A stretch of 64,000 nucleotides of DNA from Hymenobacter metallilatus (GCF_003944705.1 NZ_RWIS01000001.1:248001-312000), one strand, 5' to 3'; positions 48,668 to 57,426 are shown, numbered from the stretch's first letter. The notes: a model not told the origin generated them from the sequence alone. Translations and numbers: made by a program.

Positions 48668-48790
48668 GGTGAAATGGTGAGGTGGTGAGGTGGTGAGGTG
48701 GTGAGTTTGACGTTCTATCCGCGCAGTCGGCGCGAGTGGCGCAAGCGGCACGTTAAACTCACCATTTCCCCACCTCACCCCCTCACCCCC
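48668..48790. repeat. GGTGAGGT tandem/inverted repeat between MFS and HDAC genes
   Basis: Left arm: four GGTGAGGT-type units then GGTGAGTTTGACG; right arm: CGTTAAACTCACC followed by CACCTCACCCCCTCACCCCC. The arms are complementary with a GC-rich loop (TCGGCGCGAGTGGCG). The TGA stop of the deacetylase gene (48785-48783) lies in the right arm. Confidence 0.8.
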
Positions 48791-49691
48791 ACAAATCGGC
48801 AGCTACGCGGAAGGTGGCGGTGTGGGCGTTTACGATGTCGGCGAGGCGGGGGGAGTAGCCGCCGCCCATGCACACCACCACCGGCAGGCGGTGCTGGTGG
48901 CAGAGGCCCAGCACGTAAGCGTCGCGCTGGCGGCAGCCTTCGGGGCTCAGGCTCAGGTGGCCCAGCTTGTCGGTGGCCAGCACATCTACTCCGCTCAGGT
49001 AAAACACGAAATCGGGCTGGTGCTCGGCCAGCAGCCGGGGCAGGGTGTCGCGCAGCAGCCGGAGGTAGGTGGTATCGTCGGTGCCGTCGGGCAGGGGCAG
49101 GTCCAGGTCGGAGGTTTCCTTGCGGTGGGGGTAGTTGCGGGCCCCGTGCATACTGAACGTAAATACCCGGGGCTCGTGCTGGAAAATAGCGGCGGTGCCG
49201 TTGCCCTGGTGCACATCCAGGTCCACTATCAGCACCCGGCGCACGCCCAGCGCGGGGTGGGCCAGCAGGTAGGCCGCCGCCGCGGCCTGGTCGTTGAGCA
49301 GGCAAAACCCTTCGCCCCGGTTCCGGAAAGCGTGGTGGGTGCCCCCGGCAATGTTCAGGGCCACGCCGCCAGTCAGGGCCCGGCGGGCGCACTCCAGGGT
49401 GCCACCCAGAATGGTGGTTTCGCGCACAATCAGCTCGGGGCTCCACGGAAAGCCAGTGGCCCGCTCCTCGGCGCGGGTAAGCTGCCCGGTTTGCAGGCGG
49501 TGGTAGTAGTCGGCCTCATGCACCCGCAGGATATCCGCGGGCGGGGGCGGAGCGGGCCGGAAAAAGGCGCTTTCTTCCACAATACCCTCCCGCAGCAGCT
49601 GCTCGGGCAGCAGCTCATACTTGAGCATGGGGAAGCGGTGGGCGGTGGGGAGCGGGTGGGCGTACAAGGGTGCCCAGGCAATGGCAAGCAT
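48783..49691 (-). CDS. histone-deacetylase-family (AcuC/HDAC-like) protein
   Basis: 302 residues. Zinc-hydrolase arginase/deacetylase fold with ALNIAGGTHHAFRNRGEGFC (the paired catalytic His), VLIVDLDVHQGNGTA (zinc-ligand Asp and His), FTFSMHGARNYP and LSGVDVLATDKLGHL, ending in VCMGGGYSPRL. It removes acetyl groups from lysine or a small amine; the substrate is unknown. ATG 49691 is preferred over TTG 49700. The stop is provided by a repeat arm. Confidence 0.9.
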   Translation of the reverse strand: MLAIAWAPLYAHPLPTAHRFPMLKYELLPEQLLREGIVEESAFFRPAPPPPADILRVHEADYYHRLQTGQLTRAEERATGFPWSPELIVRETTILGGTLECARRALTGGVALNIAGGTHHAFRNRGEGFCLLNDQAAAAAYLLAHPALGVRRVLIVDLDVHQGNGTAAIFQHEPRVFTFSMHGARNYPHRKETSDLDLPLPDGTDDTTYLRLLRDTLPRLLAEHQPDFVFYLSGVDVLATDKLGHLSLSPEGCRQRDAYVLGLCHQHRLPVVVCMGGGYSPRLADIVNAHTATFRVAADLWG

Positions 49692-49737
49692 ACCGCGCAA
49701 ACCTACGCAGGCAGAGCCGGATAGCAGAAGCCGGACA

Positions 49738-49767
49738 CAAAAATAACCGCCGGTCGGGGGCGGTTAT
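49738..49767 (-). terminator. terminator of tRNA-Val
   Basis: On the minus strand ATAACCGCC ... GGCGGTTAT is followed by TTTTTG, 23 nt after the tRNA. Confidence 0.75.
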
Positions 49768-49789
49768 CTTCGGATTCGGATGGTTTTGT

Positions 49790-49867
49790 TGGTGGGGCGT
49801 ATCGGGCTCGAACCGATGACCCCTACCTTGTCGAGGTAGTGCTCTGAACCAACTGAGCTAACACCCC
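49790..49867 (-). tRNA. tRNA-Val (anticodon GAC), with C33
   Basis: Acceptor GGGGTGT pairs with ACGCCCC, D stem GCTC/GAGC, anticodon stem CTACC/GGTAG around loop TCGACAA, T stem ATCGG/CCGAT around TTCGAGC, and encoded CCA. Position 33 is C, where U is nearly universal. Otherwise the cloverleaf is complete. Confidence 0.92.
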
Positions 49868-49900
49868 GGACAAAACCTACTGGCGGCGGCCGTAAGGGGC

Positions 49901-49908
49901 CAAAGGTA
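49901..49908 (-). promoter_or_regulatory. -7 element of tRNA-Val
   Basis: TACCTTTG on the minus strand fits TAnnTTTG, 33 nt upstream of the tRNA 5' end. No good -33 element is seen. Confidence 0.55.
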
Positions 49909-50070
49909 ACCGTTCGGTGGGCAATATGCTTGTGGCAGCCGTATAAGATTATGACCTTCCCCGGGTGGGGGCTGTAACCTTCTGCGCGTGGGGTAGTATA
50001 GCGGCATACGCTGGCTGGTGGGCTATTCCCCGGCTGCCCTTTCCTACACCTGAACCACCGTTACCATCCC

Positions 50071-50763
50071 ATGAAACACATTGCACTCCTGCTGGCTGGC
50101 TGCGCCCTGAGCGCTACGGCCCTGGCCCAGACGAATGGCCCCAGCGGCACGCCCTCCTCGGCCGATTACGGTACCGGCACTACCGACTCCCGCAACAATG
50201 GCTTCGGTATCAAAGGTGGCTTTACGGCCTCCAACTTCCGCGGCGACGACAAGAAGAACTACGGCAACGAGGCCATCTACAACACATTCCACGCCGGGGT
50301 GTACGCCCAGTTTGGCTTCAACGACAAGTTTTCCCTTCAGCCGGAAGTACTCTATAGCCGCCAGGGCTTTAAGGCCAGCAACCCCGCCAACACCTCCCAA
50401 ACCGGCACTTATACCACCCGCCTCGACTACGTGCAGGTGCCGGTACTACTGGTGTACAACTTCCTCGATAACGTGAGCTTGCACGTGGGCCCGCAGGTTT
50501 CCTTGCTCACCAAGGTAAAGGAGGGCAGCAAGGAGCGGAAAATTGCCGACGAGAACAATACCTACGGCTATAGCTACAGCAGCCTCGACTATGGCCTGGC
50601 CGCAGGCGTAGAGGCCCGGGTAGGTCCCGCCCGCGTGGGTGGCCGCTACACTGCCGGCTTCGCCGACATCATCAAGGACCCCGCTAATACGGCGGCCCAA
50701 TCCATCGACAATATCAAGAACGGGATGTTCCAGGTGTACATTGGCCTGGGCATTGCCAACTAA
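50071..50763 (+). CDS. PorT-like outer-membrane beta-barrel protein
   Basis: 230 residues. Signal peptide MKHIALLLAGCALSATALAQ, a short polar linker (21-45), then amphipathic strands of an OMP_b-brl_2 barrel: GFGIKGGFTASNF, FHAGVYAQFGFNDKFSLQPEVLYSRQG (here in two adjoining strands), LDYVQVPVLLVYNF, SLHVGPQVSLL and a final FQVYIGLGIAN. It sits in the outer membrane. The role is unknown. A GC hairpin with a T run (about 50790-50820) follows. Confidence 0.85.
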   Translation: MKHIALLLAGCALSATALAQTNGPSGTPSSADYGTGTTDSRNNGFGIKGGFTASNFRGDDKKNYGNEAIYNTFHAGVYAQFGFNDKFSLQPEVLYSRQGFKASNPANTSQTGTYTTRLDYVQVPVLLVYNFLDNVSLHVGPQVSLLTKVKEGSKERKIADENNTYGYSYSSLDYGLAAGVEARVGPARVGGRYTAGFADIIKDPANTAAQSIDNIKNGMFQVYIGLGIAN

Positions 50764-50850
50764 CTGGCCCCGTATTGGTTCTTGCACAAGAAGGAGGCTC
50801 CCCGGGGCTTCCTTTTTTTGTAGCCGACAGCATTCCTCCGTATATCTGGT

Positions 50851-51345
50851 ATGACGACGCCCGAGCTGGACCTGATTAACCATGCCCGCGAGCTGCTGGC
50901 CGAGCGGGGTATGGCCATACTCGGCGCCTGGGCCCTGCTGAACCTGGTGGTCAGCGGCTACTACGTGGCCCGCACCGATACCCGCACCGTAGCCCACCAC
51001 TTTCACCTGATGAACGTGAGCTGGAACGTGGTAAATGCCCTGCTGGCCGTTTGGGGAATACTGCGGGCTAACCCACAGCACGTAGCGGGCCTGAGCCTGG
51101 CCGAAAGCAACGCCGCTCAACTGCACTTCGAGCACCTTCTGCTACTCAACGCGGGCCTCGACCTCCTGTATATGGGGGTAGGCTACTGGCTCCGGACCCG
51201 GGCCCCCAAGGCTGCCCGCCCCGAGCGCCTGGAGGGTTTCGGCCGCTCCGTGCTGCTGCAAGGCGCTTTCCTGGCACTCTTTGATACCGGCTTCTATCTG
51301 GTGTACCACCAGTACGCAGCCCAGTTGCAGAGCCTGCCCCAGTAG
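50851..51345 (+). CDS. uncharacterised integral membrane protein, four helices
   Basis: 164 residues with four hydrophobic segments: AILGAWALLNLVVSGYYVA, VVNALLAVWGIL, LLLLNAGLDLLYMGVGYWL and VLLQGAFLALFDTGFYLVYH, with HFHLMNVSWN conserved-looking between. I do not recognise a functional family. A strong terminator follows. Confidence 0.7.
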   Translation: MTTPELDLINHARELLAERGMAILGAWALLNLVVSGYYVARTDTRTVAHHFHLMNVSWNVVNALLAVWGILRANPQHVAGLSLAESNAAQLHFEHLLLLNAGLDLLYMGVGYWLRTRAPKAARPERLEGFGRSVLLQGAFLALFDTGFYLVYHQYAAQLQSLPQ

Positions 51346-51352
51346 CCGCAAA

Positions 51353-51396
51353 AAAAACCGCCCCGTCGGCAACAGCAGGCCGACGGGGTGGTTTTG
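51353..51396. terminator. bidirectional terminator
   Basis: Arms AAAACCGCCCCGTCGGC and near-complement with an 8-nt loop, between the convergent membrane-protein and DJ-1/PfpI genes. Confidence 0.85.
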
Positions 51397-51424
51397 CCAA
51401 AGGTAGCCCGCAGGCTCCCCGGAC

Positions 51425-51982
51425 TTATTTTTTACCTACCAAGGCTTCTTTGATTTTCTCGTTGAAGTTGGGAATGTCCTGGGGGTTGCGGCTGGTAATG
51501 AGGTTACCGTCGACTACCACCGTCTGGTCGATCCAGCGGCCCCCGGCGTTTTTCACGTCGGTTTGCAAGCTGGGCCAACTAGTGAGCTGCTTGCCGCGCA
51601 CCACATCAGCCTCAATAAGAGTCCAGGGACCGTGGCAGATGGCGGCTACCGGCTTGCCGGAACGCACAAACTCGCCAATGAAGCTTACTACTTCGGATTC
51701 GGTGCGGAGCACATCGGGGTTCATCTGGCCGCCGGGCAGCACCAGGGCATCGTAGTCGGCCACTTTCACGTCGCCAATTACTTTATCCACGTCTACTTTG
51801 TCGCCCCAGTCTTTCTCATCCCAACCCTTAATAGAGCCGCTTTTTAGAGAAATTACGTGGGTTTCGGCGCCTTCGCCTTCCAGGTACTTCTTGGGTTTTT
51901 CCAGCTCCGACTGCTCGAAGCCGTCGGTGGCTACAATGGCTATTTTCTTGCCTTTCAGGTCGTTGCTACCAAAAATGCTCAT
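51425..51982 (-). CDS. DJ-1/PfpI family protein (glyoxalase III/deglycase-like)
   Basis: 185 residues. The nucleophile elbow is AAICHGPW with Cys116-His117, with the conserved Glu in GFEQSELEKP and LVLPGGQMNPD before it. The group (YhbO/PfpI) is assigned to methylglyoxal detoxification or general stress; protease activity is uncertain. It stands alone between two terminators. Confidence 0.9.
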   Translation of the reverse strand: MSIFGSNDLKGKKIAIVATDGFEQSELEKPKKYLEGEGAETHVISLKSGSIKGWDEKDWGDKVDVDKVIGDVKVADYDALVLPGGQMNPDVLRTESEVVSFIGEFVRSGKPVAAICHGPWTLIEADVVRGKQLTSWPSLQTDVKNAGGRWIDQTVVVDGNLITSRNPQDIPNFNEKIKEALVGKK

Positions 51983-52017
51983 ACGTCCGGGTGGTTGAGT
52001 GAAGAAGGATGGATGCT

Positions 52018-52055
52018 AAAAAGCCGGAAGCGCGCGTGCGTTTCCGGCTTTTCTT
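52018..52055 (-). terminator. terminator of the thioesterase gene
   Basis: AAAAGCCGGAAACGC ... GCTTCCGGCTTTTT on the minus strand, about 50 nt after the thioesterase stop. Confidence 0.8.
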
Positions 52056-52107
52056 TAACGGACGGGCCGCCCCACGGTTGGAGCAGGATTTTGGCCTTGT
52101 GCCGATG

Positions 52108-52626
52108 CTAGTCCTGCTCGTGCCGCTCCCGCTTCAGCTCCTTGCGCAGGCGCTTCACCCGCTCATCAAAGCCGTCGGGGTCGTAGCTGACCTCCTCCAC
52201 ATCCAACTGCTCCAGCATGTCCATCAGCTCGTCGGAGTGCTCGGTGCGGGTGCCGCCCGGTACTTTCACAAAAGCCATTTCCGACCACAGCACGGCTTTC
52301 AGCCGCAGGCCATCCTCGCTGAGCATCAGCATTTCTACTACCAGGTTGGAGTTGTCGAAGTGGATGAGCTGCGTCCGGATGAGGACCTGCTCGGCGTGGT
52401 TGGCCGGCCGCAGGTACGCTATGCAGTGCTTAGTAATCACCCAGGCCGCCTTCGACTCGCGCGCCAGCTCGCCCAGGTTCAGCGCGTAGTGCCGGATGGT
52501 GTGCTCCTCACGGGCATTGAGGAAGTAGTCAAGGTAGCGGGCATTATTAAGGTGGCCCAGCATATCACAATCCTGAAACCGGATGCGGTGCAGGGTTTCG
52601 GGGGTTTTTACCAGTTGAGAAGCCAT
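52108..52626 (-). CDS. acyl-CoA thioesterase, hotdog fold
   Basis: 172 residues. 4HBT-type hotdog motif FQDCDMLGHLNNARYLDYFLNAREEH with the active-site Asp and the HLNN helix start; the later strands ITKHCIAYLRPANHAEQVLI and LKAVLWSEMAFV fit. It hydrolyses an acyl-CoA thioester. The C-terminus (130-172) is an extra charged helix. It has its own terminator. Confidence 0.85.
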   Translation of the reverse strand: MASQLVKTPETLHRIRFQDCDMLGHLNNARYLDYFLNAREEHTIRHYALNLGELARESKAAWVITKHCIAYLRPANHAEQVLIRTQLIHFDNSNLVVEMLMLSEDGLRLKAVLWSEMAFVKVPGGTRTEHSDELMDMLEQLDVEEVSYDPDGFDERVKRLRKELKRERHEQD

Positions 52627-52686
52627 AACGGTCGGCGGAGGTGGAACGGGCGCAAAGGTGCGGATTTGTTGCCGGTTGGCGGGGCG

Positions 52687-53799
52687 TCAGGCCTTTGTGG
52701 GCTCGGGGTGGGGCAAGTCGAAGGAATTCACCAGAATCTGGTGGGGCCGGGGCTTGCGGGCGGGGGCCGGCTTATCGAACACCACCAGCATCTCCCGCTC
52801 ACTAAGCAAGGCCATACCCTCGGCCCGGTCGAGGTGGGGCAGGTGCGGTACGTCCAGCAGGCGCTCCAGCTGGTCGGCCGGCGTGAGGCTGTCGTGGGCC
52901 TGAAACAAGCCATTGCGCCAGCGGTACACGGCAATGGTGCCGTCCAGGTCCATGGTGGGGCCGGCCAGAATCAGCAAATCGGTGCCCTGCTGCCGGATTT
53001 CCCGGATGCCCATGCCCCGCAAATCCAGGAAGTGCTTTTTGTAGAGTGGATGGCGGCCGCCCTCCATCTGCCCCAGCCGAAGCCGCCCTTTGCGGTGGTG
53101 CTCGGGCCGGATTTCCAGCACAATAGCCCAGCCGTGCAGCACCGGCCCCCGCAACCCCAGAAACAAACGCCCATCTGCCGCGGCGGCCAACCCTTCAATG
53201 TCCAGGCCGTTGTCCTTGGCGGGCACGCGCAAGGCCGGGCTCAGGTGCTCATCCTGGGCCAGTACTTCCAGCAATTCGTTACTGCCCGGCTTGCGGCCGC
53301 GCAGCTGCGCGGCCCGCAGCTTCTGGCCAGCCGCCGTCGGGTGCGGGGCCGACTTATGCAGCTCATAGTCGCCCGAGTCGGGGTTGAGCACCAGCGGAAT
53401 CCGGGCCAGCAGGTTGCGGTTGGGAGCCACCTCCACCTTGGCCAGCCGCTTGATTTGCTTGGCCACGTTCGGGTCTTCGGGCTTGGCGTTTCTGCGCTTG
53501 ATGCTGTGGGAGCCAATCACCCAGAGGTAGTTTTCCGCCTCGCCCATGCCCTCCAGGTCCACTTCCTCCGTCACCTTATCCGGCAACTCTATCAGGTCGG
53601 CCAGGGCGTACTGGCAATGCTGGCCGAAAGTGCGGGGACCAGTGCGGCGCAGCCGCTCCAGGGTGGTGGCCTCGTCGCAGCAGAGCCAGAGGTTTTCACC
53701 GGTCAGCACGGCCGCCGACAAGCCGTCGCGCACGTCGTCGCCCTGGGAATTGCGGCTGAGTTTGGGGTTGAAGCGCAGCGTATAGGAAGCAGAGGCCAT
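52687..53799 (-). CDS. DUF3616 protein
   Basis: 370 residues without signal peptide. Features of DUF3616: early DGLSAAVLTGENLWLCCDE, VDLEGMGEAENYLWVIGSHS, IEGLAAAADGRLFLGLRGPV and AEGMALLSEREMLVVFD, suggesting a cytoplasmic beta-propeller-like repeat. The function is unknown. It lies 60 bp upstream of the thioesterase gene in the same direction. Confidence 0.8.
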   Translation of the reverse strand: MASASYTLRFNPKLSRNSQGDDVRDGLSAAVLTGENLWLCCDEATTLERLRRTGPRTFGQHCQYALADLIELPDKVTEEVDLEGMGEAENYLWVIGSHSIKRRNAKPEDPNVAKQIKRLAKVEVAPNRNLLARIPLVLNPDSGDYELHKSAPHPTAAGQKLRAAQLRGRKPGSNELLEVLAQDEHLSPALRVPAKDNGLDIEGLAAAADGRLFLGLRGPVLHGWAIVLEIRPEHHRKGRLRLGQMEGGRHPLYKKHFLDLRGMGIREIRQQGTDLLILAGPTMDLDGTIAVYRWRNGLFQAHDSLTPADQLERLLDVPHLPHLDRAEGMALLSEREMLVVFDKPAPARKPRPHQILVNSFDLPHPEPTKA

Positions 53800-53863
53800 A
53801 AACCGGGGAAAAGGTGTAGGCTACAAACGGCCCCGGGAGCGGGAGGTTTGCGGCCCGCCCAAA

Positions 53864-54376
53864 TTACCGGCCGCCGCAATTGCGCCGCACCTGCTCCAGC
53901 TGCCGCACCAGGCTCTGCACCACGGCCTCATCGGTGGTGTGGAGCGGCAGCTCAAACGTGGTGGTGTTGGAGCTGTCTTTTTCCTTTCGCGCCCGCTCAA
54001 TTTTCAGCTCGTAGTATTTCTCGCCGGTTTTTTCGCGGGTGGCGGGGGCATAGGTCAGCGCCGTTACCTGGTTCCAGTCGGAGCCCAGCTTCAGCTCAAA
54101 CTCCACCTTGTCATTGGATTTCACGGCCCACTCGCCCCCGTTCTTCTCGTGGCTGACCTGAATGGAAGTGGCCCCCTCAGCGGGCCGGGTGCGGTACTTG
54201 CGGATTATCTGAGTGAAATGACAATCCGAAAGCACTACCCGCACCTCCGTTTCCGGTTCCTTTGGGTCGCGCATCAGCTGGTTGAGCCGCTGGGCCAGCC
54301 CTGCCGAGGAAGAAGAGGTCTGGGCCCAACTAACGGCCGGCAGACTGAGTAACAACGCCAGTACACAGGTTTTCAT
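53864..54376 (-). CDS. exported protein of unknown function
   Basis: 170 residues. Signal peptide MKTCVLALLLSLPAVSWAQ, a Ser-rich turn, then an alpha/beta mature part (VRVVLSDCHFTQIIRKYRTR, EWAVKSNDKVEFELKLG) with two Cys (in SDCHF and RRNCGG) that could pair. No family recognised. ATG 54376 is used: the longer frame would start inside the terminator hairpin at 54395-54435. Confidence 0.6.
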   Translation of the reverse strand: MKTCVLALLLSLPAVSWAQTSSSSAGLAQRLNQLMRDPKEPETEVRVVLSDCHFTQIIRKYRTRPAEGATSIQVSHEKNGGEWAVKSNDKVEFELKLGSDWNQVTALTYAPATREKTGEKYYELKIERARKEKDSSNTTTFELPLHTTDEAVVQSLVRQLEQVRRNCGGR

Positions 54377-54394
54377 GGTACATCTGAAAAGTAA

Positions 54395-54435
54395 AGCCCA
54401 CAAGTCCCACCGTCTTTCGGCGGGCCTTGTGGGTT
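54395..54435 (-). terminator. terminator of the small lipoprotein gene
   Basis: AACCCACAAGGCCCGCCG pairs with CGGTGGGACTTGTGGGCTT around AAAGA on the minus strand, with two mismatches, 80 nt after the stop at 54516. Confidence 0.7.
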
Positions 54436-54515
54436 CAGATGGTACTCATGCTGAAAGGGTTGCCTGCTGTGCATTGCCGGACTGAAAAGCCTACCAGCCA
54501 GCACCTGTACCTCGG

Positions 54516-54926
54516 CTATTGCGCCCGACGGGCCTGCATCTGGGCTTGCACCTGGCGCTGCTTGGCTTTGAGCTGCTGATATTGTGCCGGCGTCAGAATA
54601 CTTTTCAGTTCCTGGTCGGAGGCGGCATTGATGCGCTTGAGTTCGGCCAGCAGGGCGGAGCGGTTGCTGCCCAGCCGCTGCTTGGCGCTGTTAGCCTGCT
54701 CGGTAGTGTTGGTGAATACGGCCCGCACTTTACCGCGCTGGTCACTGGTCAAGTTCAGCTCCTCCGTCAGCACATCGGTCAGGTCGCGGGCGGCAGTGGG
54801 GGCCACTACCGGGGCCGGAGTGGTTGTAGCAGTAGCTGTGGGGCTTTTGTCTTTGGTGCGACGGGCGCAGCCGGCCAGCAGGCTGGCAGCCAGCAGCACG
54901 GCTAGCGGGAGGCGAAGTGAGAACAT
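54516..54926 (-). CDS. small helical lipoprotein
   Basis: 136 residues. Lipobox LLAGC (Cys20), a Thr/Pro/Ala-rich linker (25-50), then helices with ELNLTSDQRGKVRAVF and SILTPAQYQQLKAKQRQVQAQ, which resemble the LTxxQ repeats of CpxP/Spy-like periplasmic chaperones. Assignment to that fold is tentative. The protein at 63190-63591 has a similar layout. Confidence 0.6.
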   Translation of the reverse strand: MFSLRLPLAVLLAASLLAGCARRTKDKSPTATATTTPAPVVAPTAARDLTDVLTEELNLTSDQRGKVRAVFTNTTEQANSAKQRLGSNRSALLAELKRINAASDQELKSILTPAQYQQLKAKQRQVQAQMQARRAQ

Positions 54927-55001
54927 ACAACAAGGAGAAAGGCGTGTTGCTGATGCCTACGCGAAAACCCAGCCGACGGGTACATTTTTCCCTCCCAGCC
55001 T

Positions 55002-57047
55002 CTATTGCGCCACTAAGGCCACGTGTTTCCGGGCAGGCAGGCTCGCTTTCAGATGCTGGGCCGTATGGTGCGCCAAGGCCATAATGGTGAGCATGGGGTT
55101 CACGCCGCTGCAGGCCGGAAACGCCGAGCCGTCGGCCACGTACAGGTTGCGCACCTCGTACAGCTCGCCGGTGGGGCTGGTGGGGTGCGTGGCCGCGTCG
55201 CCGCCCATGCGGCAGGAGCTCATCTGGTGGGCGCTGTACAAACCAAACTGGTTGGCCTTCCAGCTCAGGTACGGTAGGCTGTTGAGCACTTCCGGGTTGA
55301 GGGCCCGGCCGTTTTCGGCGCGCAGCAGCGGCAGCGTACCGTGGGGCAGCAGCACCGTGTGGGCCCCGGCCGCCACATGAATGTTGGCCGCCGCCTGCAC
55401 GCCCTGCAACAGGTGGTTGCGGTCAAAGTCGCTGAGGGTGTAGTCGATGAGGGGGGCGCCGTGGCGGTCCACCGTTACGCTGCCCCCGTCCCGGTCCCGG
55501 GTCAGCACGATGAAGGAGCCCAGGTGCGCGGCCTGCCGCATCAGCTCCTTATGCTGCTGCCCCGAGCGCCAGGGCAGCACCATGCTCATCAGGCCGGGGT
55601 GGGCAGGCGGCGTTTCCAGCTTCGCGCCGAAGTTAGTGCCATCCAGCATCGTAAAGCCATCATTCACCACCGACATCATCGGCCCGTGCCAGGGGTCCAT
55701 GCGCTGCGGGTACAGCCCCGATACCACCACCGTGGGGTGCAGGTGCAGGTGGCGGCCCAGGTGCGGGTGCCGCACCCCGCTGCGCAGCAGCAGGGCCGGC
55801 GTTTGCACCGCCCCTCCGGCCACCACCACCCGGCGGGCCCGCACCGTCAAGCGTAGCGGCCGGCCTTCGGGGGTGGTGTACACGGCTTCGGCCCCGGTGG
55901 CCTGGCCCTGGGCCAGGGTGATGCGCTCCACCTGCGCGTTGCACACAATGCGGGCGCCGTGCTCGAAAGCCGTTTGCAGGTAGGTGTTCAATGTACCCTG
56001 CTTGATGCCGTACCGGTCGCCGAAGCAGCTGTAGCCCAGGCCCTGAAAGTGCTGCTCCGAGCTGCCCTGGTGCCGCTCATTGCGCGGAATTAGCTTCACT
56101 TCCTGGCCCAGCCGCTGCGAGCCATCCAGCAGAGCCTGGTTTTGGCCGTTGTGGCGGGTGTACTCAATGTTCACGCTCAGCACCCGGCTCACGGCATCCA
56201 GACTCTCGCGGAAGGAGGCCGCCACGAAGTGCGGGGCCTGGTGCTCCCGGGCCCATTCCTGAAGCACGTAATCGGGGGTGCGGAAGGAGCCGGCCCAGTT
56301 GATGGTGGTGCCGCCGCCCAGGCAGGAGCCCGCCAGCAGCCCAATGCCGCCGTCCTGGGTGCTGAGGGTGCCGCGGGCGTCGTAGAGGGCGCCCAGCATG
56401 TCTACCTCCCGCTGGGTGAAGTCGGGGCCGTGGAAGTAGGGGCCTTTCTCCAGCACCAGCACCTCGTAGCCGGCAGCAGCCAGCTCGCCGGCTACCACTC
56501 CTCCCCCGGCCCCGCTGCCAATCACCAGCACGTCACAGTCGTAGCGGGTGCCGTCCTGGGTGGGTTGCAGCAGCTGAATGGGGCGGGTAGCGGCCACGGA
56601 CTCATCCACGGCCTGGGGGCCCGGGTAGCCGATGTGCTCCCACACAAACTGCCCCTGCTCGGGCGTGGAGCCTCCGTAGTACAGAAACATGCAGAGCTTG
56701 CGCAGGGCCTGCACGCCTTTGCGCAGCTGGGGCAGATTGGAAGCCGCCCAGCTTTGCAGCATTTTTTCGCGCTGCTCGGGCTCCAGCCGGCCAAACGGCC
56801 GCAGCGGCCCAAACCACGTCATGCCCAGTGCCGCCGAATCCAGCAGCTTCAGCAGCTGCAAAAATTCCCGCTGCGCCCCGGCGGGTTGGGCCGCAATGGC
56901 CGCCGCCAGCTTGTCCAGGTCGATGCCCTCCGAGCCACGCCGGGCCCAGTAGGCGGCATCGGTGGAACCGGCCGGAGCGGGCAGGCTGGGAATAAAGGTG
57001 TCGGCGAGGGCGCGCAGGGTAGCACGTTGCGCTTCGGTAAACTGCAT
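55002..57047 (-). CDS. GMC-family oxidoreductase (long-chain alcohol oxidase-like)
   Basis: 681 residues. An N-terminal helical domain (1-150; LRALADTFIPSLP, as in the gluconate-dehydrogenase subunit 3 group) precedes the FAD Rossmann motif DVLVIGSGAGGGVVAGEL (172-189) and GGTTINWAGSFRTPDYV; the C-terminal GMC motif HQMSSCRMGGDAATHPTSP and YVADGSAFPACSGVNPMLT includes the probable catalytic His region. This layout is that of fatty-alcohol oxidases. It oxidises an alcohol to an aldehyde; the aldehyde dehydrogenase upstream in the same direction could take the next step. Confidence 0.88.
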   Translation of the reverse strand: MQFTEAQRATLRALADTFIPSLPAPAGSTDAAYWARRGSEGIDLDKLAAAIAAQPAGAQREFLQLLKLLDSAALGMTWFGPLRPFGRLEPEQREKMLQSWAASNLPQLRKGVQALRKLCMFLYYGGSTPEQGQFVWEHIGYPGPQAVDESVAATRPIQLLQPTQDGTRYDCDVLVIGSGAGGGVVAGELAAAGYEVLVLEKGPYFHGPDFTQREVDMLGALYDARGTLSTQDGGIGLLAGSCLGGGTTINWAGSFRTPDYVLQEWAREHQAPHFVAASFRESLDAVSRVLSVNIEYTRHNGQNQALLDGSQRLGQEVKLIPRNERHQGSSEQHFQGLGYSCFGDRYGIKQGTLNTYLQTAFEHGARIVCNAQVERITLAQGQATGAEAVYTTPEGRPLRLTVRARRVVVAGGAVQTPALLLRSGVRHPHLGRHLHLHPTVVVSGLYPQRMDPWHGPMMSVVNDGFTMLDGTNFGAKLETPPAHPGLMSMVLPWRSGQQHKELMRQAAHLGSFIVLTRDRDGGSVTVDRHGAPLIDYTLSDFDRNHLLQGVQAAANIHVAAGAHTVLLPHGTLPLLRAENGRALNPEVLNSLPYLSWKANQFGLYSAHQMSSCRMGGDAATHPTSPTGELYEVRNLYVADGSAFPACSGVNPMLTIMALAHHTAQHLKASLPARKHVALVAQ

Positions 57048-57148
57048 GACGGGCGGGAAAACAGAAAAACGAACGGAAACAGCACCGGCCCGAAGTCCGG
57101 CCCTAAAAGTTCGTCATTTTCCCCGAATTACTCGTCATGCATACGAAA

Positions 57149-57426
57149 GAGTAGCTGAGTAGCGGAGTAACTGAGTAACTGAGTAATCGTTCTGTTTCTA
57201 TTGGAAACTGTTTAGGAAGTCGTCTGACAGAACCAATCAGAACGTCATGCTGAGCGAAGCCGGAGGCGGAGTCGAAGCATCTCTACCGTTTCGTTGCAAT
57301 GCCATTGATTAGCCAGCGGTAGAGATGCTTCGACTGCGCTCCGCTTCGCTCAGCATGACAGAAACGACGTTTTCGCCAACCCCACAACACGCTATTAATC
57401 AGCCACTCACTTACTCAGCTACTCCT
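57149..57426. repeat. composite repeat: GAGTAACT tandem arms around a MITE-like palindrome
   Basis: Outer tandem arms (GAGTAGCTGAGTAGCGGAG at 57149-57186 and its inverse at 57404-57426) surround a full copy of the GTCATGC...GCATGAC element (57244-57359) with the same core as 18744-18838. The right outer arm touches the aldehyde dehydrogenase stop codon. No gene lies here. Confidence 0.8.

Noticed and set aside
48668..48790. CRISPR-like array
   Set aside because: The units are only about 8 bp with no spacers; it is a simple tandem and inverted repeat. No array or cas gene is visible anywhere in the window.
52009..54156. A 715-codon plus-strand open frame
   Set aside because: It lies antisense to the thioesterase, DUF3616 and another minus-strand gene, all with clear family features; the translated frame has shadow composition rich in Gln, His, Gly and Val. 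High GC makes such long antisense frames common.
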